A DNA stretch of 59,657 nt, from assembly GCA_016290335.1 (NCBI GenBank), contig JAEETM010000015.1, positions 1 through 59,657 on the forward strand, in the 5' to 3' direction. The notes under the pieces were generated by a model. It searched no databases and had not been told where the DNA came from. It was given only the letters and a program-made list of their open reading frames with translations. The first letter of the stretch is position 1, and the number at the start of each line of letters is the position of its first letter. This DNA comes from Treponema sp. GTDB taxonomy: Bacteria; Spirochaetota; Spirochaetia; Treponematales; Treponemataceae. Below, piece after piece: positions 26,687 to 34,765 of the stretch. The position numbers were made by a program, and so were the translations under genes.

Positions 26687-27566
26687 TGCAAACGAAATCA
26701 CCGAACGATACATGGATTCAATTCTCATAGAAGAGCGTTTGATAGATTCTGTCAAAGCAGATCTTAAAACTACAATTTTGGGGCAAAGCTTTGATACTCC
26801 TGTTATAACACCCGCCTTTTCCCACTTAAAAAACTTTAACGGCCGCGAGCTTACCGGTCTTGAAGAGTATTCAATTGCCGCAAAGGAATGCAATGCCCTT
26901 AATTTCTGCGGTATGATGGAAAACGACCAGTTTCAGAAAATCATAAATACAGGCGCAAAAACAATAAGGATTGTAAAGCCGTATGCTGATAACGCAAAGG
27001 TTCGCGACCAGTTTAAGTTTGCAGAAGATGCAGGTGCTTTTGGAATCGGCATGGATATTGACCATATTTTTGGTACAAGTGGTTACGATATTGTTGTTGG
27101 CGAAGAAATGGCGGCCCAAACTAGCGATATGCTGCGCTCTTACATTGAGTCTACTAAGCTGCCCTTTGTGGTTAAAGGTGTTTTGAGCGTGGCAGATGCG
27201 GTGAAATGTGCGGATATAGGTGCAAAAGCCATCATCGTAAGTCATCATCACGGGCGACTTCCTTATGCAGTTCCTCCTATGATGATTTTGCCGGATATAA
27301 AAAAAGCTCTTGCCGGTAAAAATGTTGAAATCATGCTTGATTGCGGAATTGCCACCGGTGCCGATGTATATAAGGCTCTTGCACTTGGAGCAAATGCGGT
27401 TGCAGTTGGACGTTCAATGCTGCCTCATCTTGAAAAAGACGGAGTTACTGGTGTTAAAAACTTCTTTGAAAGCCTTGGAAACGAACTTCGCTTTATTATG
27501 AGTTCAACAGGCTTTGCAAAAGTTTCTGATATTGATGATTCAGCTATAAGATTTTGTTATTTTTAA
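26664..27566 (+). CDS. FMN-dependent alpha-hydroxy-acid oxidase/dehydrogenase-like protein
   Basis: The 300-aa TIM barrel is of the lactate oxidase/glycolate oxidase type. Visible: TPVITPAFSHL, KLPFVVKGVLSVADAVKCADIGAKAIIVSHHHGRLPYAVPPM (substrate-binding His/Arg in place of the usual SNHGGRQ), then IMLDCGIATGADVYKALALGANAVAVGRSML, the FMN phosphate site. It is shorter than typical enzymes (about 350-380 aa), with the N-terminal region trimmed. It is coupled to the TIM-barrel gene, so the two may act on one substrate. It might oxidise an uncommon hydroxy acid. Confidence 0.78.
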   Translation: MAYTRLSDANEITERYMDSILIEERLIDSVKADLKTTILGQSFDTPVITPAFSHLKNFNGRELTGLEEYSIAAKECNALNFCGMMENDQFQKIINTGAKTIRIVKPYADNAKVRDQFKFAEDAGAFGIGMDIDHIFGTSGYDIVVGEEMAAQTSDMLRSYIESTKLPFVVKGVLSVADAVKCADIGAKAIIVSHHHGRLPYAVPPMMILPDIKKALAGKNVEIMLDCGIATGADVYKALALGANAVAVGRSMLPHLEKDGVTGVKNFFESLGNELRFIMSSTGFAKVSDIDDSAIRFCYF

Positions 27567-27595
27567 TAGAAACACGCAAAAACGTAAAAAAATAC

Positions 27596-27624
27596 TTTAC
27601 AATCTTTTTTTAAAGTGCTATATT
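27596..27624 (+). promoter_or_regulatory. Sigma-70 promoter of the paaK leader
   Basis: TTTACA, 17-base spacer, TATATT: one mismatch in each box. The start would fall at about 27631, which is the first base of a short ORF. The leader from there to paaK is about 197 bases. Confidence 0.7.
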
Positions 27625-27630
27625 CAGTGT

Positions 27631-27693
27631 ATGTTAAGAACTTTAGGCTCACTTAAGAGCCGCACTTTTGTCTTTACATTCTTTTTCGCCTAA
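27631..27693 (+). CDS. Possible Phe-rich leader peptide ahead of paaK
   Basis: A 20-codon ORF begins at the predicted transcription start, so it would be read from a leaderless message. The last nine residues are TFVFTFFFA, five of them Phe. Its stop codon forms the loop of a hairpin TTCGCC-TAAG-GGCGAA (27685-27700). An earlier hairpin GGCTC-ACTTAA-GAGCC lies at 27646-27661. This recalls Phe attenuator leaders such as that of pheST, and the downstream operon has an ACT domain and acts on aromatic acids. The T tract follows the hairpin only after 11 bases, so a simple terminator is not proven. Confidence 0.35.
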   Translation: MLRTLGSLKSRTFVFTFFFA

Positions 27694-27827
27694 GGGCGAA
27701 CTTCTCTAATCTTTTTTGTGCAATGAGCACCAGCGGCCGTGCACGGTAACCAATCTTTATATACAATCAAAACAAAATAAAACAAACGGTGGGCAAATTG
27801 TTTGCAATCACCACAAAAGAGGATTAT
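27694..27827 (+). promoter_or_regulatory. Structured untranslated leader of the paaK operon
   Basis: Possible stems: GTGCA/TGCAC at about 27717-27743, a CCGTGCACGG palindrome, and GGTG-N-GCAAA-TTG-TTTGC-AAT-CACC just upstream of the AAGAGG ribosome site. The last hairpin could mask or expose ribosome entry. I compared it by eye with T-box, TPP, c-di-GMP, fluoride and guanidine leaders and saw none of their core motifs. No protein-coding signal seen in this stretch. Confidence 0.4.
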
Positions 27828-29138
27828 ATGAACATGAAATATTATCAGAAACAATATGAATGTATGCCGCTGGATGAACTTAAAAAACTCCAGGGCGAAA
27901 GGCTGGCAAAAAACTTCCGTCATGTATACGAAAACGTTGAATATTACAGAAAACGCTGTCAGGAAGCTGGTGTAACTCCAGATGATGTAAAAGGTCTTGA
28001 AGATTTAGACAAAATCCCTTTCACCTGTAAAGATGATTTGCGCCAAACCTACCCTTACGGACTTTTCGCAGTTCCAATGAGTCAGGTTGTACGAATCCAT
28101 GCTTCTTCTGGAACAACAGGTAAGCAGATTGTTGTAGGCTACACAAAAGAAGACCTGGATATTTGGGATGATTGTACAGCACGTCAGCTTGTTGCAATTG
28201 GTGCAGATGAAAACGACATTGTTCAGGGTGCTTACGGTTACGGTCTTTTCACAGGAGGCTTCGGACTCCATGGTGGTGCTACAAAGCTCGGCTGCGAAGT
28301 AATTCCTATTTCCAGCGGAAACACACAGCGCCAGATTACCTTCATGCAGGACTTAAAATCAACAATTCTCTGCTGTACCCCATCCTATGCTGCCTACCTT
28401 GGCGAAACTTTGCACGACATGGGCTTGTCTCCAAAAGACATTCATCTTAAAGCCGGAATCTTTGGTGCAGAACCATGGACAGAAGAAATGCGCCGCGACA
28501 TTGAAAAATCACTTGGAATTAAAGCCTACGATATTTACGGTCTTACAGAAGTTATGGGGCCGGGCGTTGCTTACGAATGCCAGGAACAAAAAGGTATGCA
28601 CGTAAACGAAGACCACTTTATCATAGAAACAATTGATCCAGAAACCGGCAAACGTCTCCCAGATGGAGAAAAAGGCGAGCTTGTTTTCACTGCAATTACA
28701 AAGCAGGCCTTCCCTCTTATGAGATTCCGCACAAAGGATATTGGTGTTTTGAACCGTGCACCTTGTAGCTGCGGCCGAACATTTGTTAGAATGAGTAAAC
28801 CAATGGGCCGTACAGATGATATGCTTATTATCCGTGGTGTAAACGTTTTCCCAAGCCAGATTGAAGGAGTGCTCCTCCAGAACGGTTATCCGCCAAACTA
28901 TCAGATTCTGGTTGGCCGCGTAAACAACACAGATACTTTCGAAATCAAGGTAGAAATGGTACCAGAAAAGTTCAGCGATGTTATTTCGGAAGTAAGCAAA
29001 CAGGAAAAAGCTCTGGAGTCTGCTCTTCTTAGCGTACTTCAGATTAAGGCAAAGGTTACTCTTGTTGCACCAAAGAGCATTGCACGCTCAGAAGGAAAGG
29101 CAAAGAGAGTTATTGATACTAGAAAGTTGCATGATTAA
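27828..29138 (+). CDS. paaK: Phenylacetate-CoA ligase (PaaK family)
   Basis: The 436-aa AMP-forming ligase activates phenylacetate or a related aryl acid to its CoA thioester in the cytosol. Motifs: the adenylate-forming loop HASSGTTGKQIVVGYT, then AYGYGLFTGGFGLHGGATKLG, DIYGLTEVMGPGVAYEC and FRTKDIGVL...GRTDDMLIIRGVNVFPSQIE, all typical of PaaK. The ATG at 27828 has GAGG five bases before it; a GTG further upstream is in the leader hairpin. With the ACT and thioesterase genes it forms a set often found in anaerobes that ferment aromatic amino acids by way of aryl-pyruvates. Confidence 0.93.
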   Translation: MNMKYYQKQYECMPLDELKKLQGERLAKNFRHVYENVEYYRKRCQEAGVTPDDVKGLEDLDKIPFTCKDDLRQTYPYGLFAVPMSQVVRIHASSGTTGKQIVVGYTKEDLDIWDDCTARQLVAIGADENDIVQGAYGYGLFTGGFGLHGGATKLGCEVIPISSGNTQRQITFMQDLKSTILCCTPSYAAYLGETLHDMGLSPKDIHLKAGIFGAEPWTEEMRRDIEKSLGIKAYDIYGLTEVMGPGVAYECQEQKGMHVNEDHFIIETIDPETGKRLPDGEKGELVFTAITKQAFPLMRFRTKDIGVLNRAPCSCGRTFVRMSKPMGRTDDMLIIRGVNVFPSQIEGVLLQNGYPPNYQILVGRVNNTDTFEIKVEMVPEKFSDVISEVSKQEKALESALLSVLQIKAKVTLVAPKSIARSEGKAKRVIDTRKLHD

Positions 29139-29174
29139 TGCAAATAGCATGACACCATACAGGAGGAATAAGAA

Positions 29175-29606
29175 ATGACTATTAAACAGATTTCAATTTT
29201 TATAGAAAACAGAAAACATGCTTTGTCGGAGCTTACAGATGTTCTGGCAAAAAATAACATCAATATGAAGGCTATTTCGCTTGCAGATACAAGTGACTTT
29301 GGAATTGCAAGAATTATTGTTGATAATCCGGAAGAAGTTGCCAAAATGCTCGAAGATAATGAGTATCTGGTAAAAATCACTTCGGTTATTGCAATCGAAA
29401 TCCCGGATGAATCAGGAAGCCTCAGCCGCATTCTCAAGCTTCTTGCCGAAAACAACCGCAACGTAGAATATATGTACGGCTTTACCGGCCGCAAAACAAG
29501 CCTCGCCTGCATGATTATCCGCTGTACAGATATTCCAGAAACCGAGCGAGTTTTGGAAAAATCTGGTATTCGTATGATGAGCCAGCAGGAGATAGAGCAG
29601 CTTTAG
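29175..29606 (+). CDS. Tandem ACT-domain protein
   Basis: The 143-aa protein has two ACT domains: residues about 3-68 (QISIFIENRKHALSELTDVLA) and about 70-140 (IAIEIPDESGSLSRILKLLAENN). ACT domains bind amino acids and give allosteric control. Such proteins often sit beside PaaK and indolepyruvate oxidoreductase genes. Here it may sense Phe or another aromatic amino acid; this is an inference. AGGAGG lies before the ATG and 36 bases separate it from paaK. Confidence 0.9.
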   Translation: MTIKQISIFIENRKHALSELTDVLAKNNINMKAISLADTSDFGIARIIVDNPEEVAKMLEDNEYLVKITSVIAIEIPDESGSLSRILKLLAENNRNVEYMYGFTGRKTSLACMIIRCTDIPETERVLEKSGIRMMSQQEIEQL

Positions 29607-29657
29607 AAAAATACAAAAGTATTTTCCTGAAGATACGCAAGAATACGGGGTATTATT

Positions 29658-30056
29658 ATGACTGATTTAGAAAAAGCACGCGAGTTTTTTGGCAAAGACA
29701 CATACGCAACCGTAACCAGTGGCATTCAGATTGATGAAGTTGGCGAACATTACTCAAAATGTTCAATGAAGCTTACAGACATTCACCGTAATGCTTATGG
29801 CGGCGTAATGGGTGGTGCCATTTTTACACTCGCTGACTTTACCTTTGCTGTTGCATCCAATTTTAATGCCCCGCAAACTGTCTCTGTTACCAGCCAGATT
29901 AATTTTGTGGGCATGGCAAAAGGCACACAGCTTATTTCCGAAGCCCATTTAATTAAAGACGGCCGCACAACCTGTTTTTACGACATTTCTATAAATGATG
30001 AACTTGGCACAAAAGTTGCTTATGTCACTTTTACAGGAATGAAGCTTACAAAATAA
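29658..30056 (+). CDS. paaI: PaaI-family hotdog thioesterase
   Basis: The 132-aa protein has the hotdog-fold signature NAYGGVMGGAIFTLADFTFAVASN: the central helix with the catalytic Asp equivalent in LADF. The closing strands (FVGMAKGTQLISEAHLIKDGRTTCFYDISI) follow the PaaI pattern. It hydrolyses aryl-CoA or acyl-CoA thioesters, so it can undo the PaaK reaction and rescue CoA. GGGGT precedes the ATG. It ends the paaK operon. Confidence 0.9.
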   Translation: MTDLEKAREFFGKDTYATVTSGIQIDEVGEHYSKCSMKLTDIHRNAYGGVMGGAIFTLADFTFAVASNFNAPQTVSVTSQINFVGMAKGTQLISEAHLIKDGRTTCFYDISINDELGTKVAYVTFTGMKLTK

Positions 30057-30078
30057 AAATTGCTTTCTCACAAATCTA

Positions 30079-30087
30079 TGGTATAAT
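30079..30087 (+). promoter_or_regulatory. Extended -10 box TGGTATAAT of the GGDEF/EAL gene
   Basis: TG-G-TATAAT, identical to the boxes at 25172-25180 and 55351-55359. Here the leader is about 24 bases and holds AGAGGGG, although its spacing to the ATG is long (about 14 bases). Confidence 0.6.
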
Positions 30088-30117
30088 TAACGAAATAAGA
30101 GGGGAACTATAGATTAT

Positions 30118-33036
30118 ATGAGAAAATTTAGTTTCGACAAAATTTCGAAAATTCTCCTCATAGAAAGCAATAAAGAAGATGCTGATACCCTATTTAATAT
30201 AGTTTCTTCTGATTTTGAAGTTATCAGCACCTACGACGGCACAGATGCCCTGGCAATTCTGCTTAATGGTCAGAATACATTTTCTACCATCATAGTCGAT
30301 ATAAAGAACGCACTGTCTATTTTAAGAACAATCAGAAAAAATCCAATTTTAAAAAGCATCCCTGTTATAATCAGCACAGAATCTGCAAATCCAGATGTTG
30401 AAGATGAGCTTTTAGACCTTGAAGTTATATATTTTTTGCGAAAACCTTACAATCCAACCCGTGTTATCAACCGAATAAAAAATACAGTCCAGCTTTTTGA
30501 AGCCCATAAAGCAATTATTGAGTTGGAACGCGATGAGCTTACAGGCCTTTACACCCGTCAGGCATTTTTACACAAGGCCGAAGAAATCAGAAACTCTAAT
30601 CCAACAAAAAACTTCTGTATTATCGCGTTTGATTTTGATAATTTTAAGTCCACAAACACACTTTACGGCGAAAAAAAATGCAATGAGTTTTTGTCCTACA
30701 CGGCTAAAAAACTTATGGAAAAGGTTCCTTACGGAATCTGTGGCCGTTTTGGCGGAGACCAGTACATTCTGTTTTTTACTTACAGGGAAAAAGTTGATCT
30801 TGAGCTCCTTAAAAGGATTCAAAACTCCATTCTTGATTCAGCTCCAATCCCGCATCAAATAGTAAAAATAGGTATTTATGCACCAATCGACCCGGAAACC
30901 TCAATGGTTATCTGCTGCGACCGTGCTTTTTTTGCAATCCGTGGCATAAAGGGCATTTATGGCAAAGACATCGCTTTTTTTGAAAATACCCTGCTCCAAC
31001 AGCTTCTTGACGAACAGCGCCTTATAGAAACTATGGAGCAGGGACTCCTCAACAAAGAGTTCCATGTTTTCTATCAGCCTAAACACGAAGCAATCAGCGG
31101 TAAAATTGCAGGAGCCGAAGCCCTTGTACGCTGGAAACATCCTGAATACGGCTTTTTGTCTCCAAAGCAGTTTATTCCACTCTTTGAACGTAACGGCTTT
31201 ATTTCCAAGCTGGATAATTATATTCTGGAACAGGTTTGTAAAGATATAAAACGATGGGAAGAAAACGGTTTTCCTGTAGTACCGGTTTCGGTTAATATTT
31301 CCCGCCACGATCTTCTTGAACCAGGCTGTCTGGAACTCCAGTTTGAAATAATTGATAAATATCAGATAGATCACGATTATCTCCACATGGAGCTTACGGA
31401 ATCCCTATACTCCGAAAATACAGATTTAATTATTTCAAAAGTTAAACAGGTTCAGGACAGAGGCTTCCTCATAGAAATGGATGACTTTGGTTCAGGTTAT
31501 TCATCTTTAGGTATGCTTTCACGCTTCCCTCTTGATATTCTTAAGCTGGATATAAGCTTTGTTCAAAACATAAAAGACAACCATATTGTAATAGAAAACA
31601 TTATCAAAATGGCACACAATATGGGGCTGCTCACCGTTGCCGAAGGTGCTGAATCTAACGAACAGTTTAGAACACTACGTAGTCTTGGCTGCGATTTTAT
31701 TCAGGGCTACTATTTTTCAAAACCACTGCCATCAGACCATTATGAAGATTATATTAACAGTTCAACAGTTTTGACAACACAAAGCAACGCACCACAAAAA
31801 AGCCAGATGTCAAAGGCAATCTCTCTTAGTGAATCTATGCTTATTGCAGCAAATGAAGTTGCAGAATCACTTCCGGGTGGATTTTTCTCCTGCCATGCAG
31901 ACGGTAATTATGAAATAATAGCCTTTAACACAGAGATTGTTTCCATTTACGAATGTGAATCTGTAGATGCGTTCAGAAAGTTCACTGATAATAAGTTTTT
32001 AAATCTTATTTACAAAGAAGATTTAGACAAGGTCATTGAAGAAATAAAAGAAAAAATTACACCAGAAAAAGATGTTGCCACTATAGACTTTAGAATCATA
32101 ACCAAGAAAGGCAATATAAGAGATGTCCGCACCTTTGGACGCTACATTCACGCAGAACGTTACGGTAATATTTTCTACGTTTTTATGAATGATATTACAG
32201 AAGACAACAGACGAAGAGAGGAAGAAGAAAACGAAAAACTTAAACAGATAGAACTGGAAACAAGTGTTGATATTGAAAAGGCTGCAAACAAAGCTAAAAA
32301 TATTTTTATGTATAATGTTGCAAAGGATATTCTTTCTCCAATGCAGTCTATAATTAAATGTACAAAAGAGATTCAGCAGAATACTACAGACACAGAATTA
32401 ATAAAGAAAAATCTTTTAAAGGCCCAGCTTTCTGAAGAATATATACTTTCCTTCCTGAACAATATTGTTGAACTTTATAAGCTTGAAAACGGAGAAACAG
32501 AGCTTACAGAAACTCCTACCGACATTACAAATGCAACCCAGAATATTTATAATCTGATTAAAGACGCTGCTGAGCTTAAAAACATTACCGTCGAATATTC
32601 TTCTGAAATATCCTACCCTTACATCTACCAGGATATTTTCCATACCACAAATGTTGTTTTGAATATCATTATGAACGCCATTAAATATACACCGGCTGGC
32701 GGAACAATAAAATATTCTCTAAAGCAGCTTCCTGGTGATAATGATAATACCTGTAAAATTGATTTTTACTGCGAAGATAACGGTATTGGTATTTCAAAGG
32801 ATTTCCTGCCCTTTATTTACGAAAACTTTACCCGCGAGGATAATCAGATAAACAAAGAATCTCCAAGCTCTGGACTGGGCTTAAATATTGCCAAAAAACT
32901 TTTGATTCTTATGCACGGCACAATCGATATTACCAGCGAACAGGGCAAAGGTACAAAGGTCCACACTTCACAACCTCACCGTTTCTGCAAAAAAGAAGAT
33001 ATTACAAAAGACAACACCCTGATGTCTAACATTTAA
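30118..33036 (+). CDS. Receiver-GGDEF-EAL-PAS-pseudokinase fusion (probable c-di-GMP phosphodiesterase)
   Basis: The 972-aa soluble signalling protein has, in order: receiver-like domain (10-125, Asp in IIVDIKNA, Lys in FLRKPY), GGDEF (135-290), EAL (305-545), PAS (575-700), HisKA-like helices (about 725-790) and HATPase (820-950). The GGDEF signature is GGDQY, so the fourth-position Glu is lost and synthesis is doubtful. The EAL domain keeps its key residues: GAEALVRW, VNIS, ELTES, DDFGSGYSS, LKLD, VAEGAES and FIQGYYFSKP. The HisKA box reads FMYNVAKDILSPM where the phosphorylated His should be Lys. The HATPase boxes (NAIKYTP, DNGIGI, GLGLNIA) are intact. It probably degrades c-di-GMP under control of its other domains. 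Confidence 0.88.
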   Translation: MRKFSFDKISKILLIESNKEDADTLFNIVSSDFEVISTYDGTDALAILLNGQNTFSTIIVDIKNALSILRTIRKNPILKSIPVIISTESANPDVEDELLDLEVIYFLRKPYNPTRVINRIKNTVQLFEAHKAIIELERDELTGLYTRQAFLHKAEEIRNSNPTKNFCIIAFDFDNFKSTNTLYGEKKCNEFLSYTAKKLMEKVPYGICGRFGGDQYILFFTYREKVDLELLKRIQNSILDSAPIPHQIVKIGIYAPIDPETSMVICCDRAFFAIRGIKGIYGKDIAFFENTLLQQLLDEQRLIETMEQGLLNKEFHVFYQPKHEAISGKIAGAEALVRWKHPEYGFLSPKQFIPLFERNGFISKLDNYILEQVCKDIKRWEENGFPVVPVSVNISRHDLLEPGCLELQFEIIDKYQIDHDYLHMELTESLYSENTDLIISKVKQVQDRGFLIEMDDFGSGYSSLGMLSRFPLDILKLDISFVQNIKDNHIVIENIIKMAHNMGLLTVAEGAESNEQFRTLRSLGCDFIQGYYFSKPLPSDHYEDYINSSTVLTTQSNAPQKSQMSKAISLSESMLIAANEVAESLPGGFFSCHADGNYEIIAFNTEIVSIYECESVDAFRKFTDNKFLNLIYKEDLDKVIEEIKEKITPEKDVATIDFRIITKKGNIRDVRTFGRYIHAERYGNIFYVFMNDITEDNRRREEEENEKLKQIELETSVDIEKAANKAKNIFMYNVAKDILSPMQSIIKCTKEIQQNTTDTELIKKNLLKAQLSEEYILSFLNNIVELYKLENGETELTETPTDITNATQNIYNLIKDAAELKNITVEYSSEISYPYIYQDIFHTTNVVLNIIMNAIKYTPAGGTIKYSLKQLPGDNDNTCKIDFYCEDNGIGISKDFLPFIYENFTREDNQINKESPSSGLGLNIAKKLLILMHGTIDITSEQGKGTKVHTSQPHRFCKKEDITKDNTLMSNI

Positions 33037-33038
33037 TT

Positions 33039-33113
33039 ATGTCATTCTCGTGCTTTTATGGTGTCATTATCGAGTTTTCACTATGTCATTCTCGTGCTCG
33101 ACACGAGAATCTC
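33039..33113. repeat. Palindromic repeat cluster (one full, two half units)
   Basis: Three units of the family seen in the EamA gene. The first two stop after TGTCATTCTCGTGC and GTGTCATTATCGAG. The third is complete, with TCTCGTGCTCGACACGAGA as its hairpin and ATCTC at the end. The cluster lies right after the stop of the fusion gene, between it and a terminator. Confidence 0.8.
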
Positions 33114-33120
33114 ACAGGGC

Positions 33121-33164
33121 ATAAAAAAAACCGGAAAAGTGCTTATTAGGCAGGCTTTTCCGGT
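33121..33164 (-). terminator. Terminator of the beta-helix lipoprotein gene
   Basis: Stem ACCGGAAAAG/CTTTTCCGGT (10 bp) with a 15-base loop. On the minus strand eight T follow. Confidence 0.9.
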
Positions 33165-33193
33165 AATTTACGTATTAATCTTACAAAACTAAA

Positions 33194-34636
33194 TTAGTCT
33201 TCCTGATATTTTGATTTGTCGTTATACAAAACTCTGTCTGTATCTTTGTTGATAGCGTTATCCCAACCCCATTTTTCACTTCCATAAAGACTAATACCTT
33301 CCCAATCACCCCAGTCAGGATCTACAGGCTGTTCATTAGCTTCCATGTCACCACCATGTGCATCATCTTTCCAGGAAGTAAGAATTGAAGAAGCGCCAAG
33401 CTTTAAAGTACCTTTCTCATCTGTATTAATAGAACTTCCGGCAGTAAATTTAACAATTACATCATGGGTTGCATCTCCAATAATTAAAGTACCATCGGAA
33501 ACAGTAAACCAATCATCTACAAAATAATAAGGCAATTCCGTAACGTTCCACTTAACAGTCTTTGCATTCTCAATATAAGAACCGTCCTTCAATATAATTG
33601 CCTGATATACATTCTTAATGTTTTCATCATTTGGATTATGGAAAATGTTAGATGTATCTACAGTGTAATTCTTTGGACATGTCAGAGGCCAGTCATTGTT
33701 ATAGAATACATTATTACTAACAATTGATTCATTTCCAGCTTCTCCAATAGTTAACGCGCCACTATGGTCAGTAGATTTATTGTCAGTAAATGTACAGGAA
33801 GAAACTGTAGCCTTCTTAAACAAGCCTAAAGCATACAAAGTTGAATAACGGAAATTAGCATACGTAAAAGTAGATCCCTGAGCACCTGAAATCTCAACGC
33901 CTTTCCAGTCACCTTTAGCAGCTTTTGTAGCACTGCCAGCAAACTCTGAAATTGTAATTCCTACAGAATGATCAAGATAAGAAGTGAAAGTAATAGGTAA
34001 AGATTCTGTACCAATAGCAGTAATAGTTCCTTCTCCAGTTGTATTAATTGACCCTTCTTTTCCAAGTTTTACAACTGTACCAGCAGGAATAATAAGAGAC
34101 TTATTTACTGTAAGCCAACTGTCTACATAATAAGTATACAATGGATTCCAAGTTGTGTTCTCTTCAATATAACCATGAACTCGTTCTATGTTACTTACTG
34201 TTACTTTAAAATAATCAGACCAGCTTTCAGCTTTCTTGCCAGTTGCTGCATTAGTGTTGGTTACTTTACACCAATAATATGATACTTCGCCGTCTTTTGC
34301 AGGAGCAGCAGGAGCTGTAAAAATGTATGCAGCTAATTTTGCAGCAGCACCATCAATTGCTACGGCGGCATCACGGCTGCTTGTAGTTCCCTTGTACCAC
34401 TGATATGTTAAAATACCATTATCAGATCTTTCTCCTTTAACTGTTATAGTATACACTTGACCATAACGGGCAATAAAAGAACTCTCATCTTCTGTTGTAA
34501 CACTAGGATACTCTGGTTCTGGTGTTTCTTCTTCAATTTTTCCAGCTAATTTGCTTAACAACTGTGCACAACCTGTCATAGCAAACACAACAAACAAAAG
34601 TGCCAAAACACTAACCGTTTTTTTAATAAGTTTCAT
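33194..34636 (-). CDS. Lipoprotein with Ig-like and beta-helix-like domains
   Basis: The 480-aa protein has a signal peptide with lipobox MTGC (Cys 23). Residues about 45-150 look like a bacterial Ig domain (YTITVKGERSDNGILTYQWYKGT...YYWCKVTN). After that come repeated turns such as SLIIPAGTVVKLGKEGSINT, GTITAIGTESLPITFTS and TLIIGDATHDVIVKFTAGSS, the pattern of a right-handed parallel beta-helix. Probably anchored at the surface; such folds often bind or cut polysaccharide, but no catalytic site is visible. CGGAGG lies before the ATG. Confidence 0.78.
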   Translation of the reverse strand: MKLIKKTVSVLALLFVVFAMTGCAQLLSKLAGKIEEETPEPEYPSVTTEDESSFIARYGQVYTITVKGERSDNGILTYQWYKGTTSSRDAAVAIDGAAAKLAAYIFTAPAAPAKDGEVSYYWCKVTNTNAATGKKAESWSDYFKVTVSNIERVHGYIEENTTWNPLYTYYVDSWLTVNKSLIIPAGTVVKLGKEGSINTTGEGTITAIGTESLPITFTSYLDHSVGITISEFAGSATKAAKGDWKGVEISGAQGSTFTYANFRYSTLYALGLFKKATVSSCTFTDNKSTDHSGALTIGEAGNESIVSNNVFYNNDWPLTCPKNYTVDTSNIFHNPNDENIKNVYQAIILKDGSYIENAKTVKWNVTELPYYFVDDWFTVSDGTLIIGDATHDVIVKFTAGSSINTDEKGTLKLGASSILTSWKDDAHGGDMEANEQPVDPDWGDWEGISLYGSEKWGWDNAINKDTDRVLYNDKSKYQED

Positions 34637-34765
34637 ATTAACCTCCGTAGTTATATGATGCGGGCTTTTCTTAAAAGAAAACTTATTTCGCCCTTTATAA
34701 GAAGAATGTTACTTTAAGTATAAATCGAAATATATCATTTGAAAAGTTTTTTTTTCGGACTGTGA

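Noticed and set aside
27694..27827. T-box or known riboswitch before paaK
   Set aside because: No T-box antiterminator core and no core motif of the riboswitch classes I could compare by eye; kept only as an unassigned structured leader.
32941..33036. Possible frameshift at the C-terminus of the signalling fusion
   Set aside because: The residues after GKGTKV depart from the usual HATPase end, but the core boxes are complete and the frame closes normally soon after.
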